Notes: generated by a model not told the origin, from the letters alone. Counted from the stretch's first letter, positions 9,330-19,545 are shown. The stretch is 64,000 nt of DNA from Ryuthela nishihirai (GCA_038380435.1 JAWZYU010000028.1:45815095-45879094), one strand, 5' to 3'. Numbers and translations are program-made.

Positions 9330-9950
9330 AATGGTGTCCTCTCTCTCGGTGAAGAGAGAGTTGCCATCCATTGAATGCGATGTTAAACCGTAGTCCATAC
9401 CCTGTGCACTTTGAAATCGTGCTGAATGGCTTTGACAGAAGGCTCCCAACTGTCTCATAACAACTGTCCAGTGCATCTCTTTCCCCTAATCAACTCTCTG
9501 CCCTTGGGGTCTTTGTGACTTGAGTTGGGTTGGGTTGTTTTACCTCTGAGCGGCACTTTTTTGCACAATATGGGCTAAATGGCCAGGTCACATGAACCCC
9601 GAAGGCTCAGAGAAGGTTGGGGGAGGGAACCCACTGGAACAGCTGTTGGGAGACAGATGGTAGCCTCCCGTCAAGGCCATCCGGCGTGTTCTTTAACGTG
9701 CACAGGGTATGACTCTCCCGCACACGGGGCCACGGCTTAACGTCCCATCCGACGGACGGCGGCCTTTCCAAGACCCATCGGTGTCCCCTACTGACCGTGG
9801 GCAGGGCGGGGAATTTTTGCGGAGATAAATCTCAACGCTGATCAGCTGGGACTCGAACCTGGAAACTACAGATTACGACCTGGCGCGCTACCGACTGAGC
9901 ACCCTCGCCCCCTTTGTGACTTGAACATTTAGTTCATTGTGTGTTTGAAT
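9330..9950 (+). mobile_element. Old SINE family 1 copy, interrupted by a younger SINE
   Basis: A diverged plus-strand SINE is visible at 9330-9523 (GTCCATACCCTGTGCAC, GGCTTTGACAGAAGGCTCCC, CTTTGTGACTTG). It resumes after the younger insertion at 9912-9950 (CTTTGTGACTTGAACATTTAG, TTCATTGTGTG). The interruption point is inside the tail domain of the older copy. Confidence 0.8.
9524..9911 (-). mobile_element. Full-length SINE family 1 nested in an older SINE, with 13-bp target duplication
   Basis: Read on the minus strand it has a complete tRNA-like head (GGTTCGAGTCC-type B-box), the TTTATCTCCGC link, the GATGGGACGTTAAGCCGTGG core, the GTTAAAGAACACG segment and a tail ending in CCCAACCCAAC. CTTTGTGACTTGA lies on both sides (9511-9523 and 9912-9924). 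This copy defines the ends of the family: a tRNA head at one end and a short CCCAA-type repeat tail at the other. Confidence 0.92.
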
Positions 9951-9984
9951 AACCTTCATTTCCTAATACATACGCCCAAATTAA

Positions 9985-10230
9985 GAATTGAGTTATTTTA
10001 CCTCCAAGCGGCACTTTTATGCCAGGTCACCAGTCATAAGGACCCCGAGAGCTCAGAGTAGGTTGGGGGAAGAGGACCTACTTGATAGCAGTTACGAAAA
10101 AAATGGTAAGCTCCATCAAGGACATCCAGCGTGTTGTTTAACGTTCACGGGGCATGGCTCCACACGTACACAGGGCCACGGCTTAACATCCCATCTGACG
10201 AATGGTGGTGTTTCCAAGCCCATCGGTGTC
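9985..10230 (-). mobile_element. Old, diverged SINE family 1 copy
   Basis: Recognisable landmarks in order: GAGTTATTTTACCTCC, AAGCGGCACTTTTATGCC, ACCCCGAGAGCTCAGAG, CATCCAGCGTGTTGTTTAAC, GGCTTAACATCCCATC and GTTTCCAAGCCCATCGG. Several internal deletions distinguish it from younger copies. Confidence 0.78.
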
Positions 10231-10395
10231 CACTCTGAACTCATCAACAAGATCGTCAATAAGAATTGAATAATAATTAGAAGAATACGTCGCCTCTGGC
10301 GAATATGAGAGGTTTGTTTTCAAAGAGAACGAAGGCTTTTTCATTTTCAGAATTTTTTTCCTTCTGACGGAGATGATTCTTACTTTATGGATTAT
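10231..10395. other. Short spacer
   Basis: No feature seen. Confidence 0.4.
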
Positions 10396-10690
10396 TGGGT
10401 TGTTGGTTGGGTTGTTTTACCTCTGAGCGGCACTTTTTTGCACACCATGACTAAATGGCCTGGTCACAATGATCCCGAGGCTCAGAGAAGTTTGGGGGAA
10501 GGGACGACTGGAACAGCTGTTGGGAGACAGATGGTAGCCCCCCGTCAAGGCCATCCAGCATGATCTTTAACTTGCACAGAGTATGGCTCTCCCGAACACG
10601 GGGCCACGGCTTAACGTCCAATACGACGGACGGCGGCCTTTCTAAGCCTATCGGTGTCTTCTACTGACTGTAGGCTGGGCGGGATGTTTG
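10396..10690 (-). mobile_element. SINE family 1, 5'-truncated
   Basis: It runs from TTGGTTGGGTTGTTTTACC to GTAGGCTGGGCGGG. The head is missing. Bases 10453-10587 recur without a visible difference at 10892-11026. Confidence 0.85.
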
Positions 10691-10891
10691 GGAATATGCG
10701 ATAACAATGTTTTTAACACCAGTACAATATTGCATTTGTCTCTTGAGGGAAAAAAAAGTCCTCCCTAGGTGTAGTACAGTTGCAGCCAATGTAAATCTCT
10801 TGACCATAATTCTCTACCACCAAATTTCAGATACCTAGCTTAAATTGCTTGTAATATTCATTCAAATGAGCTGAAAACCTAACATTTTCCA
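10691..10891. other. AT-rich spacer between two copies of a SINE segment
   Basis: No gene or repeat seen apart from its flanks. Confidence 0.4.
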
Positions 10892-11026
10892 AAATGGCCT
10901 GGTCACAATGATCCCGAGGCTCAGAGAAGTTTGGGGGAAGGGACGACTGGAACAGCTGTTGGGAGACAGATGGTAGCCCCCCGTCAAGGCCATCCAGCAT
11001 GATCTTTAACTTGCACAGAGTATGGC
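10892..11026 (-). repeat. 135-bp exact duplicate of a SINE interior
   Basis: Identical by eye to 10453-10587, including private variants (GATCCCGAGGCTCAG, GGGACGACTGG, CATGATCTTTAACTTGCAC). It begins and ends inside SINE sequence with unrelated flanks. It was therefore copied locally and not retrotransposed. Confidence 0.88.
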
Positions 11027-11106
11027 CATTAGAGGGCGCTATTGAAGCTTTTGGGAGAATCTGAAAATGGAAAGCGTAATATTTCATCAGTGCCTATCTA
11101 ACTTAG

Positions 11107-11491
11107 GAGCGGGGGTGCTCAGTCGATAGCGCGCCAGGCTCGTAATCTGTAGTTCCCAGGTTCGAGTCCCAGATGGGTCAGCGTTGAGATTTATCTCCGC
11201 AAAAATTCCCCGCCCTGCCCACGGTCAGTAGGGGACACCGATGGGCTTGGAAAGTCCGCCGTCCGTCGGATGGGACGTTAAGCCGTGGCCCCGTGTGCGG
11301 GAGAGCCATACCCTGTGCACGTTAAAGAACACGCTGGATGGCCTTGACGGGAGGCTACCATCTGTCTCCCAACAGCTGTTCCAGTGGGTCCCCTCCCCCA
11401 ACCTTCTCTGAGCCTTCGGGGTCCATGTGACCTGGCCATTTAGCCCATGGTGTGCAAAAAAGTGCCGCTCAGAGGTAAAACAACCCAACAT
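11107..11491 (+). mobile_element. Full-length SINE family 1
   Basis: The tRNA-like head has a GGTGCTCAGTCGATAGCG A-box region and GGTTCGAGTCC B-box. The conserved core and GTTAAAGAACACG segment follow, then the tail GAGGTAAAACAACCCAAC. The anticodon-loop region CTCGTAA would read CGT, giving a Thr- or Met-like head. No clear target duplication. Confidence 0.88.
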
Positions 11492-11509
11492 GAAACAATT
11501 TTTTTTAAC

Positions 11510-12958
11510 AAAGGAAACAGAAATATCAAAATCATGATTAACATAATCAATAATGAAAATATGATCAACAAAAGTGATAACAACGGAAACGTTGTCCAAC
11601 AAAAGGAACGTCAATGGAAATATTAGCAACAATAATTACATGGGAAATATGATCAGCAACAGTAATAACAGCGAATATGTGATCAACCACAGTGTTAAAA
11701 ATGGAAATATGAATCAGCAACGTTAATAACAACGAAAATGCGATCAACCAAAGCAATAACAATGGAAATAAGATCAACAACAGTAGTAACAGTGGAAACA
11801 TGATCAACAGCAGTAATAACAAAGGAAACGTGATCAGAAACGATAATAACAGCGAATATATGATCAAACAAAGTAGTAATAATGGAAATATGAATCAGCA
11901 ACAATGATAAAAACGAAAATGTGATCAACCAAAGCAATAACAATGGAAATATGAATCAGCAACAATGATAACAACGAAAATGTGATCAACCAAAGCAAGA
12001 ACAATGGAAATATGAATCAGCAACAATGATAACAACGAAAATGTGATCAACCAAAGCAATAACAACGGAAATATGAATCAGCAACAATGATAAAAACGGA
12101 AATGTGATCAACCAAAGCAATAACAATGGAAATATGAATCAGCAACAATGAGAAAAACGAAAATGTATCAACCAAAGCAATAACAATGGAAATATGAATC
12201 AGCAACAATGATAAAAACGAAAATGTTATCATCCAAAGCATTAACAATGGAAATATTATCAAACAACAGTAGCAACAGCGGAAACATGGTCAACAGCAAT
12301 AACGGTAATAACAAAAGAAAGCAGAGATAACAGCAGCAGTAATAACAAAGAAAACGTGATCTGAAACAGTAATAACCAATATATGATCAACCAAAGTAGT
12401 AACAATGAAAATATGAATCAGCAACAATGATAACAACGAAAATGTGATCAACCAAAGCAATAACAATGGAAATATGAATCAGCAACAATGATAACAAAAA
12501 AATGTGATCAACCAAAGCAATAACAATGGAAATATGAATCAGCAACAATGATAACAACGAAAATGTGATCAACCAAAGCAATAACAATGGAAATATGAAT
12601 CAGCAACAATGATAACAAAAAAATGTGATCAACCAAAGCAATAACAATGGAAATATGAATCAGCAACAATGATAACAACGAAAATGTGATAAACCAAAGC
12701 AATAACAATGGAAATATGAATCAGCAACAATGATAACAAAAAAATGTGATCAACCAAAGCAATAACAATGGAAATATGAATCAGCAACAATAATAACAAA
12801 AAAAGTGATCAACCAAAGCAATAACAATGGAAATATGAATCAGCAACAATGATAACAAAAAAATGTGATCAACCAAAGCAATAACAATGGAAATATAATC
12901 AACAAAGGTAAGGACAGACAGCGGAAACATGATGAATAATAGTAATAACAAAGGAAAC
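11510..12958 (+). repeat. Hierarchical AAC/GAT-rich minisatellite (about 30, 61 and 121 bp)
   Basis: The left part (11520-11900) consists of about 30-bp units of the type AACARYGGAAAYATGATCAA plus CAACAGTAAT. From about 11880 onward the unit is about 61 bp (AACAATGGAAATATGAATC, AGCAACAATGATAAC, AACGAAAATGTGATCAACC, AAAGCAAT). From about 12420 alternate units differ (AACAACGAAAATG versus AACAAAAAAATG), giving a 121-bp dimer. The minus-strand Ile/Leu-rich open frames are artefacts of the repeat. The array ends against the LINE fragment. Confidence 0.87.
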
Positions 12959-12963
12959 ATATT

Positions 12964-13560
12964 TCAAATTCGAAATTCAAATTTATTTTCAACAAGTATT
13001 ATCTATAATTATATTACATAAAAAATCCCACTAAGCCGAAGCTTATCAGCGGGAATGTACATATATGTTTTTACAGATATGCTCTAGATTGCCTCAGTAG
13101 TACAAGAAATGAAGGAGAGAAAAAAAGGAATAAATGAGAAAGAAAACCGACAAAATGATGAAAGTTTCCAAACAAAAACATCAGTTTTTCATCAACCACT
13201 GAAATAATTTATCTTTAACATCACAAATTTTTTTAAGTTAACTCTTTCTCTAGGAAGCAAGTTAAATAAGTAGGGAATTTGATATTCTTTGGAATTTCGT
13301 CCCTAATTATTATAAAATTTTGGTTGTTTCAAAAAAACCATAGCCTTTTTTCTAGTAAACTTATTGTGGCAAATATTTTGCTTATAGGTATCATCAAAGA
13401 AGTTATTGATAACAGAAACAATAGAATAACTGGAAGAACATTAACTCGAACAACAATCATCGGTGTCTGGAAAAAATAAAAATCTCCGAACAGTAAAGCA
13501 TTTTTGCATGTAGTATAGGACATTTCTCACAGAAAAAAAAAAGCTATAGAAAATAGCAAA
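12964..13560 (-). mobile_element. Decayed 3' end of a LINE (ORF2 C terminus plus 3' UTR)
   Basis: On the minus strand, 13440-13195 translates as VSVINNFFDDTYKQNI, HNKFTRKKAMVF, one stop, then GRNSKEYQIPYLFNLLPRE and a C-terminal LKKFVMLKINYFSG before a stop. The pattern 'IPxLFNxLP ... F...LK' is the usual end of reverse-transcriptase ORFs in Jockey/CR1-type LINEs. The following 230 bp act as a 3' UTR and end in AAATAAATTTGAATTTCG. The reverse-transcriptase core is absent, so this is a 5'-truncated copy with at least one internal stop. The family assignment is tentative. Confidence 0.55.
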
Positions 13561-14299
13561 CTATATCGAAGAAAAGTTAAACTACTCTTTTGAGATTTCT
13601 AAAGAAGTAGCAATAGACGAAAGCTATATTCCGATTCACAGAGATGGAAATGCGAAGTAACGAAAAAAAAGGGGAAAACCAGATAAATAAAAAAATAAAC
13701 GAAATAAAATTCTTGGCACTTAGCGGTATCTAAGGAACGTTCTTCTCCCGATCCTTGCAAAGTCACGGCGTCGCATTACTTCCATCCGAGGAGGGGGGAG
13801 GGGGAGGGGGAGGGTAAGGTGTTGAGCACCAGAAAGAGAGACTTCCCATTGAAAAGGGAAGACGGCTTTTCAAGATTTGGCGCCACAGATTGGATTTCGT
13901 GCTCGACTCTCTGGGGGTTAAGCCTAACGCTTGACAAAAACTCGAAACGACACTTTCTGCAAATCCGGGGGAAGTTCTTCGAAAAGAGAGGGAAAGAGTT
14001 AGAAAGAAAAGAAGTAGAAAATCTCTCTCTCTCTCTTTCTTTTTTGATTTATTTCTTTGTTGATCGAAGTCGCTTTCCGGTTGGTTTCGTTCATGTGTGC
14101 GGGGTGTTTGGGGGAGGTAGCTTGAAGGAGTGAAGGATAGGGTTTGAATCTACCTTCTTTTCATTTCGAGTTGATGGCATTCCGCCACCAGATCTCTTTT
14201 CTCTCAGCTTTAAGAAAACACGTGAATCTTGTCTAAAAAATAGAATCGTCATTGCAGAATATATATATGATACAGTGTACTGACAAAATAGGACACTTT
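13561..14299. other. Unique, partly purine-rich DNA
   Basis: A G-rich run (GGAGGGGGGAGGGGGAGG) lies at 13790-13815 and a CT run at 14020-14042. A 104-codon open frame (13819-14133) has no family resemblance. Nothing is called. Confidence 0.5.
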
Positions 14300-14345
14300 C
14301 GGTTGCGTTTCCTCCTAGCGGGCCTTTCCAGCACACAATGGACTG

Positions 14346-14736
14346 GGGGCGGGGATGGCTCAGTCGGTAGCGCACCAGGTTCGTAATCTGTAGTTCCCAG
14401 GTTCGAGTCCCAGCTGGGTCAGCGTTGAGATTTATCTCCGCAAAAATTCCCCACCCTGCCCACGGTCACTAGGGGACACGATGGGCTTGGAAAGGCCGCC
14501 GTCCGTCGGATGGGACGTTAAGCCGTGGCCCCGTGTGCGAGAGAGCCATACCCTGTGCACGTTAAAGAACACGCTGGATGGCCTTGACGGGAGGTTACCA
14601 TCTGTATCCCAACAGCTGTTCCAGTGGGTCCCCTCCCCCAACCTTCTCTGAGCCTTCGGGGTCCATGTGGCCTGGCCATTTAGCCCATGGTGTGCAAAAA
14701 ACTGCCGCTCAGAGGTAAAACAACCCAACAACAACC
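14346..14736 (+). mobile_element. Full-length SINE family 1 nested in an older SINE, 12-bp target duplication
   Basis: The head GGCTCAGTCGGTAGCGC and B-box GGTTCGAGTCC are followed by the standard core and a tail ending AAACAACCCAACAACAACC. CACAATGGACTG occurs at 14334-14345 and again at 14737-14748. Confidence 0.92.
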
Positions 14737-14847
14737 CACAATGGACTGAAGATCAAGTCATAATGATCCCATCGGTCAGTTGTTAGAAGAGAATGATGGA
14801 AGACTTTCGTCAAGGTCACGTGTTCTTTAATTTGCACATAGTATGGG

Positions 14848-15233
14848 TTGGGTTGTTTTACCTCTGAGCGGCACTTTTTTGCACACCATGGGCTAAATGG
14901 CCAGGTCACATGGACCCTGAAGGCTCAGAGAAGGTTGGGGGAGGGGACCCACTGGAACAGCTGTTGGGAGACAGATGGTAGCCTCCCGTCAAGGCCATCC
15001 AGCGTGTTCTTTAACGTGCACAGGGTATGGCTCTCCCGCACACGGGGCCACGGCTTAACGTCCCATCCGACGGACGGCGGCCTTTCCAAGCCCATCGGTG
15101 TCCCCTACTGACCGTGGGCAGGGCGGGAAATTTTGCGGAGATAAATCTCAACGCTGACCCAGCTGGGACTCGAACCTGGGAACTACAGATTACGAGCCTG
15201 GCGCGCTACCGACTGAGCCACCCCCGCCCCCAC
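14848..15233 (-). mobile_element. Full-length SINE family 1 nested in the same older SINE
   Basis: The plus-strand order is TTGGGTTGTTTTACC, core, GACTCGAACCTGGG, GACTGAGCCACCCCC. The flanks CACATAGTATG (left) and CACAGAGTATG (right) differ at one base and are best read as an 11-bp target duplication. By eye it is one of the least diverged copies in the window. Confidence 0.9.
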
Positions 15234-15378
15234 AGAGTATGACTCTCTCGTGCACACGGAGACACGGCTTAACGTCCCATCTTAAGGAAGGCCGACTTTC
15301 CATGCTCTCCACTGCCCCTTTTTTGACCAAGGGAAGGTTAGGGGTTTAGCGGAGATAAATATCGACTCTCGAACAGGT

Positions 15379-15773
15379 GAGTTGGGTTGTTGTGTTGTTT
15401 TACTTCTGACCGGCACTTTTTTGCACACCATGGGCTAAATGGCCAGGTTACATGGACCCCGAAGGCTCAGAGAAGGTTGGGGGAGGGGATCCACTTCAAT
15501 TAGCTGTTGTGAAACAGATGGCAGCCTCCCGTCAAGACCATCCAGCGTGTTCTTTAACGTGCACAGGGTATGTCTCTCCCGCACACGGAGCCACGGCTTA
15601 ACGTCCCATCCAACGGACGGCGGCCTTTCCAAGCCCATCGGTGTCCTCTACTGACCGTGGGCAGGGCGGAGAATTTTGCGGAGATAAATCTAAACGCTGA
15701 CCTAGCTGGGACTCGAACCTGGGAACTGCAGATTATGAGCCTGGCGCGCTACCGACTGAGCCACCCCCCGCCC
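15379..15773 (-). mobile_element. Full-length SINE family 1
   Basis: It runs from GTTGGGTTGTTGTGTTG to GAGCCACCCCCCGCCCC. The tail contains an extra TTGTG insertion near its 3' end. No clear target duplication. Confidence 0.88.
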
Positions 15774-15857
15774 CTCTTTGAGTACTGCATCAAATAATAT
15801 TTGAAATTCTGTGACTTCAAAGGTTTGATTGCAAATAGAGAAGGCCAGCATAGAGAG

Positions 15858-16230
15858 ATATCTCCGTAAAATACCAAACCCTTCCCTAGGCTTTGATAGA
15901 AAAGAAGCCCTCCTTCAGATGAGAGGCCAATCCGTGGCCCCGTGTGCGGGAGAGCCATACACCTTGTACGTTAAAGAAGACCTTTGATGGCCTTGACCAG
16001 AATCTACCATCTGTCTTCTTACAGCTGTATAGTGAGTCCTCTTCCGCTACCTTTTCTGAGCCCTGGGGGTCCTTGTGACCTGACCATTTTGTCCATTGTG
16101 TGCAAAAAAATTGCCGCTCAGAGGTAAAACAGCTCAACCCAACCTAACAACACTGCAGTGGGTCCCCTTCACACAATCTTCTCTGAGCCCTCGGGGTCCT
16201 TGTGACCTGACCATTTAGCCCATTGTATTA
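15858..16230 (+). mobile_element. Old SINE family 1 copy with an extra partial tail
   Basis: The first body ends at about 16144 with GAGGTAAAACAGCTCAACCC. It is followed by a second partial tail (CAGTGGGTCCCCTTCACAC, GAGCCCTCGGGGTCCTTGTG, CATTTAGCCCATTG) at 16150-16230. This may be an old two-tail copy or two insertions. Confidence 0.75.
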
Positions 16231-16341
16231 AAAATCGCATTGTTGCTTTTTCTATCAAAAATTGATTGAAACCAATTGCGTGGCGAGATAGTCAAAAGGG
16301 GAGACTACGAGACTGCGCAGTTGACGCTTCGAGAATTCTCG

Positions 16342-16390
16342 CAGACCATTGGTCAATCAGTTATCAGTCACCTGCCAATCACGTGATGTC
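16342..16390. promoter_or_regulatory. Candidate promoter-like cluster: CCAAT motifs and CACGTG E-box
   Basis: Within 45 bp there is CATTGGTCAATCAG (an inverted CCAAT, about 16347-16352), GCCAATC (CCAAT at 16375-16379) and the palindromic E-box CACGTG at 16380-16385. Such spacing is common in animal promoters, but no transcript or exon can be tied to it from the sequence. It is a motif match only. Confidence 0.3.
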
Positions 16391-16753
16391 TGTTTTCTAA
16401 TTGTCTATCATCAACCCGCCTTCCTTTCGTCCTCCACGTGGCCTTCCTACCTCTTCCGATCATCTCGTCTCTCTCTTCCGCTGGCCTGTTGCGCAGAAAT
16501 TCTAACAAATGGACTTTGTCGTCTGACAGCTTAAAAGCATCAACGGAGGACACAAGGTTGAAAAAAAAAACAAGAAGGAATCTTCACCTGTATTCCGACG
16601 CTCTAATTCGATTCAATTGGCAAAAAAGTGCGTCCTTTTCATAATGAGAGATGTCATTCATCGAAAGAGAACCAAATAATAAAAATAAAACAAGTTCAAA
16701 AAAAAATAAATTAAATAAGAAACAAAGCTATGACAGCAGATGGCTCAAGAATC

Positions 16754-16776
16754 TTAATCGATTAATCGATCAATTA
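16754..16776. promoter_or_regulatory. Homeodomain-type site cluster
   Basis: Overlapping TAATC and ATTA motifs (TTAATCGATTAATCGATCAA) form a palindromic arrangement of the kind bound by paired- or bicoid-class homeodomains. In AT-rich DNA this can occur by chance. Confidence 0.25.
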
Positions 16777-17614
16777 CTGCCGTAAACTGCATCTTCGACC
16801 GAAGTGAAGAGCCTTCTCTCTATTATTCTCTTCTTTATATTCTTCTTCTTCTTAGAAGTCCTCCCCCCTCCTCTCTCTCTCCCCCCTCCCTACTCCCCCC
16901 CACCAAGTGCGGCAAGAAATTAAGCCATTAGTTGATCGATTCCCACACTCCTATTCAAGAGACGGGTTCCAGCGAAATCTGCACACCGAGAGAAAACTAA
17001 AGTGAAGTTTAGAAGACAGATGGGAGAAGAAGCTGCGGAATTACCGCGTGGAGATGAAGAGGATGGGCTGCGGATTGACGCGAGGGGAGGGGGGGATGAA
17101 AATGTAAGGGAGGGGAGAGAGGGGATTTGAAAGAAAAAAGACAAATTCGAGTTTAAGAGAGGTCGATGGAAGATGGATGGATGTGTATGTGTTTTTGGGG
17201 GGAGGGGTGAACGAGATGTGGGTTGGTGAGTGTCCTTCGTGTGTCATTATCGCTACAGGAGGTTCCTTACGATACGACGAGCTGTGAGGGAAAGCCGACA
17301 TTCAACTCACCAAACATGTAATTTTCTATGGCGCTTAAAACGGAACATTGAAATTGATTGTTTTGTCTGTTTCGTGGTTCTTATGGAAAATGATGTCACC
17401 CGGACGGTTTTTACATCTCGAGGGAGGGCGAGGTGGAAAGGGGGGGGGATAGTCACGCTTCCAGTGTTGGTTTCAATAATCAAAATGTTCGAAAATAAGT
17501 GAATGTGACCGTATAGAGTTATTAATTTACATTTTTCTCAATTTGAAAAAAAAAAAAATGAATGCTGAGAATAATTTCGAGCCTCAGTTTGGTTAGTTTA
17601 GATATGAAAGGCTC

Positions 17615-17950
17615 TTTTGTAGACGCAATGGCTAAATGGCCAGGTCACGACCCTGAGAGCTCAGAGATGAGGCAAGAGCACTCACGAGACAGTTGCTATG
17701 AGACAGATGGTAGCTTGAAATCAAGACTATCCAGAGTGTTCTTTAACGTGCATCGGGTATGGCTGTACCACACGGAGCCACAGCTTAACTCACATCCGAC
17801 GGACGGAGGCTTTTCCAAGCCCATCTGTATCGCTTACTGACCGGGGGCAGGGAGGGGAGTTTTGCGGAGATAAATCTCAACGCTGGCCCAGGTGGAACTC
17901 GAACCGGGAAACTGAAAATTACGAGCCTAGAGCGCTACCGACTGAGCCCT
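17615..17950 (-). mobile_element. Old SINE family 1 copy
   Basis: Diverged copy: GGCTAAATGGCCAGGTCACG, GAGAGCTCAGAG, GTGTTCTTTAACGTGCATCG, CCAAGCCCATCTG and GCGCTACCGACTGAGCC. The next copy starts immediately after its head. Confidence 0.82.
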
Positions 17951-18343
17951 TTGGGTTGGTTGGGTTGTTTTACCTCTGAGCGGCACTTTTTTGCACACCA
18001 TGGGCTAAATGGCCAGGTCACATGGACCCCGAAGGCTCAGAGAAGGTTGGGGAAGGGGACCCACTAGAACAGCTGTTGGGAGACAGATGGTAGCCTCCCG
18101 TCAAGGCCATCCAGCGTGTTCTTTAGCGTGCACAGGGTATGGCTCTCCCGCACGCAGGGCCACAGCTTAACGTCCCATCCGACGGACGGCGGTCTTTCCA
18201 AGTCCATCAGTGTCCCCTACTGACTGTGGGCAGGGCGAAGGAGTTTTGCGGAGATAAATCTCAACGCTGACCCAGCTGGGACTCGAACCTGGGAGCTACA
18301 GATTACGAGCCTGGCGCGCTACCGACTGAGCCACCCCAGCTCC
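17951..18343 (-). mobile_element. Full-length SINE family 1
   Basis: It runs from TTGGGTTGGTTGGGTTG to GACTGAGCCACCCCAGCTCC and has few differences from the family consensus. It adjoins the head of the older copy. Confidence 0.9.
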
Positions 18344-19299
18344 AGTAAGTGTTGCTATCAATGACGAGTATATCTTTTGAGGCTCTCATTTTTACGTCTA
18401 AAATAAAAACAATATTTCAGAAAAAAAATAGCCGGTTTATGTAAAAAAATAGAAAACTTCGAAATCTCGTTTGGCGAAACGTAAATAACAACCTGAGACT
18501 CGCGATGTCCACACAACAGCCAATCACCGGAAACGTCGGCCATTAGGTTCACCTCAATAAACAAGGATTGGTTAAGGAGGGAGAGTGGGGAGGAGGGAGG
18601 ATGGAGGAGGGGGAGAGTGTTGAAAGGGAAGAGAGAACGTGACACTCGCCTGCAATAAACTCTTCAATTTGTCACCGGGGTCGAATGAGCACTCGCAGGG
18701 CATCCACGGGAATCAAATAAGAGAAATGAGGGGTGGGTAGAGTAGGAACTGGAAGAGAGAGTAAGGATGAGGTGAGATCAAGTATTGAGGGATGGTAGAG
18801 AAAAGGAGGAGGTGGGGTGGGATGTCAGTGGTCGGTGAGGGAGCGGTTAGTGGATGGGAGGGAGGTTGGGGATGAAAACAACAGGATATATTCCCAGTGA
18901 TGAAAGTTCTGTGTTGTCTGGCTTCTGTTGCTTCAAATGCTCTCTTGGCTGTGATTCGTGACATATCGGTAATTTCGTTTCTTCATTCTCTCTCTCTCCC
19001 TCCCTCGCTTTTACCTCTCTCTCTCTCTTCTTCATTCGCTCATCGTCTCTCTTTTAGCGGCTTCTCACTTCTCCGTCGCCTTGGTTACGGCTCATCTTGT
19101 TGCGTCTCTAATGCAGTCGGTTCTGTCTCTTCGACACTCGCACGAGACCGACCTGCTCGCTCAGTTCGCCAAGGAGAGGCAATTCGCCGGCGAAGAAAGT
19201 TAGCCATTCTGATGCATCGCTTCTTCTGAGGATCGTTTCTGTTTTAGTTTTGCTAATCAGACGCAAACACAGAAGATGGATAATTTGCAGTGTCGAGTA
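18344..19299. other. Unique DNA with CT/GA-rich stretches
   Basis: GA-rich at 18570-18860 and CT-rich at 18980-19060. The 110-codon frame at 18897-19229 starts with a hydrophobic stretch and becomes Ser-rich and then Arg-rich. It resembles no family and I do not call it. Confidence 0.5.
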
Positions 19300-19463
19300 T
19301 CAGTAGGGATCAGACAAACAGAGACGGAAAGAGAGGAACGCATAGAGATAGACATAGATGCAGACAAACAGACGGATATAAATAATAAGGAGACAGATGT
19401 ACACTATAAGTGAAAACAGACAGACGAATGGAAATGGACAGAGAGGATACAGACGCAATTTTA

Positions 19464-19545
19464 CTCCGATGAACCCCTACCCTGCTCTGAGTCAGAAAGA
19501 GGACACCGGTGGCTTGGAAAGGACGTCCGACGGACGGCGGACTGA
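19464..19545 (+). mobile_element. SINE family 1 core fragment inside the GATA array
   Basis: CCCCTACCCTGCTCTGAGTC, GACACCGGTGGCTTGGAAAG and GACGGACGGCGG match the SINE between its head and core. Both ends merge into the simple repeat, so the array has expanded around or into an old insertion. Confidence 0.75.

Larger units (their letters stand above)
14300..15380 (-). mobile_element. Old SINE family 1 copy split by two younger SINE insertions
   Basis: Pieces of one diverged minus-strand SINE lie at about 14300-14345, 14737-14847 and 15223-15380. They are recognisable as TAGCGGGCCTTTCCAGC, AAGATCAAGTCATAATG, GGTCACGTGTTCTTTAATTT, then CTCTCTCGTGCACACGG and GGCTTAACGTCCCATC. The breaks coincide with target duplications of the inserted copies. 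Confidence 0.75.
16231..17610. other. Unique DNA, possible regulatory stretches, no gene called
   Basis: A cluster of CCAAT-type motifs and an E-box lies at 16340-16390, and a homeodomain-like TAATC block at 16754-16776; both are listed separately. CT-rich at 16795-16905 and purine-rich at 17040-17230. Open frames up to 90 codons show no family resemblance. Confidence 0.5.

Noticed and set aside
9840..9911. Functional tRNA-Thr or tRNA-Met genes within SINE family 1 copies
   Set aside because: The heads are always followed by the same SINE body, lack a matching acceptor stem and are flanked by target duplications.
18897..19229. Small secreted protein gene
   Set aside because: The frame starts with a hydrophobic stretch, but the rest is low-complexity Ser/Leu from a CT-run followed by an Arg-rich end; no family resemblance.
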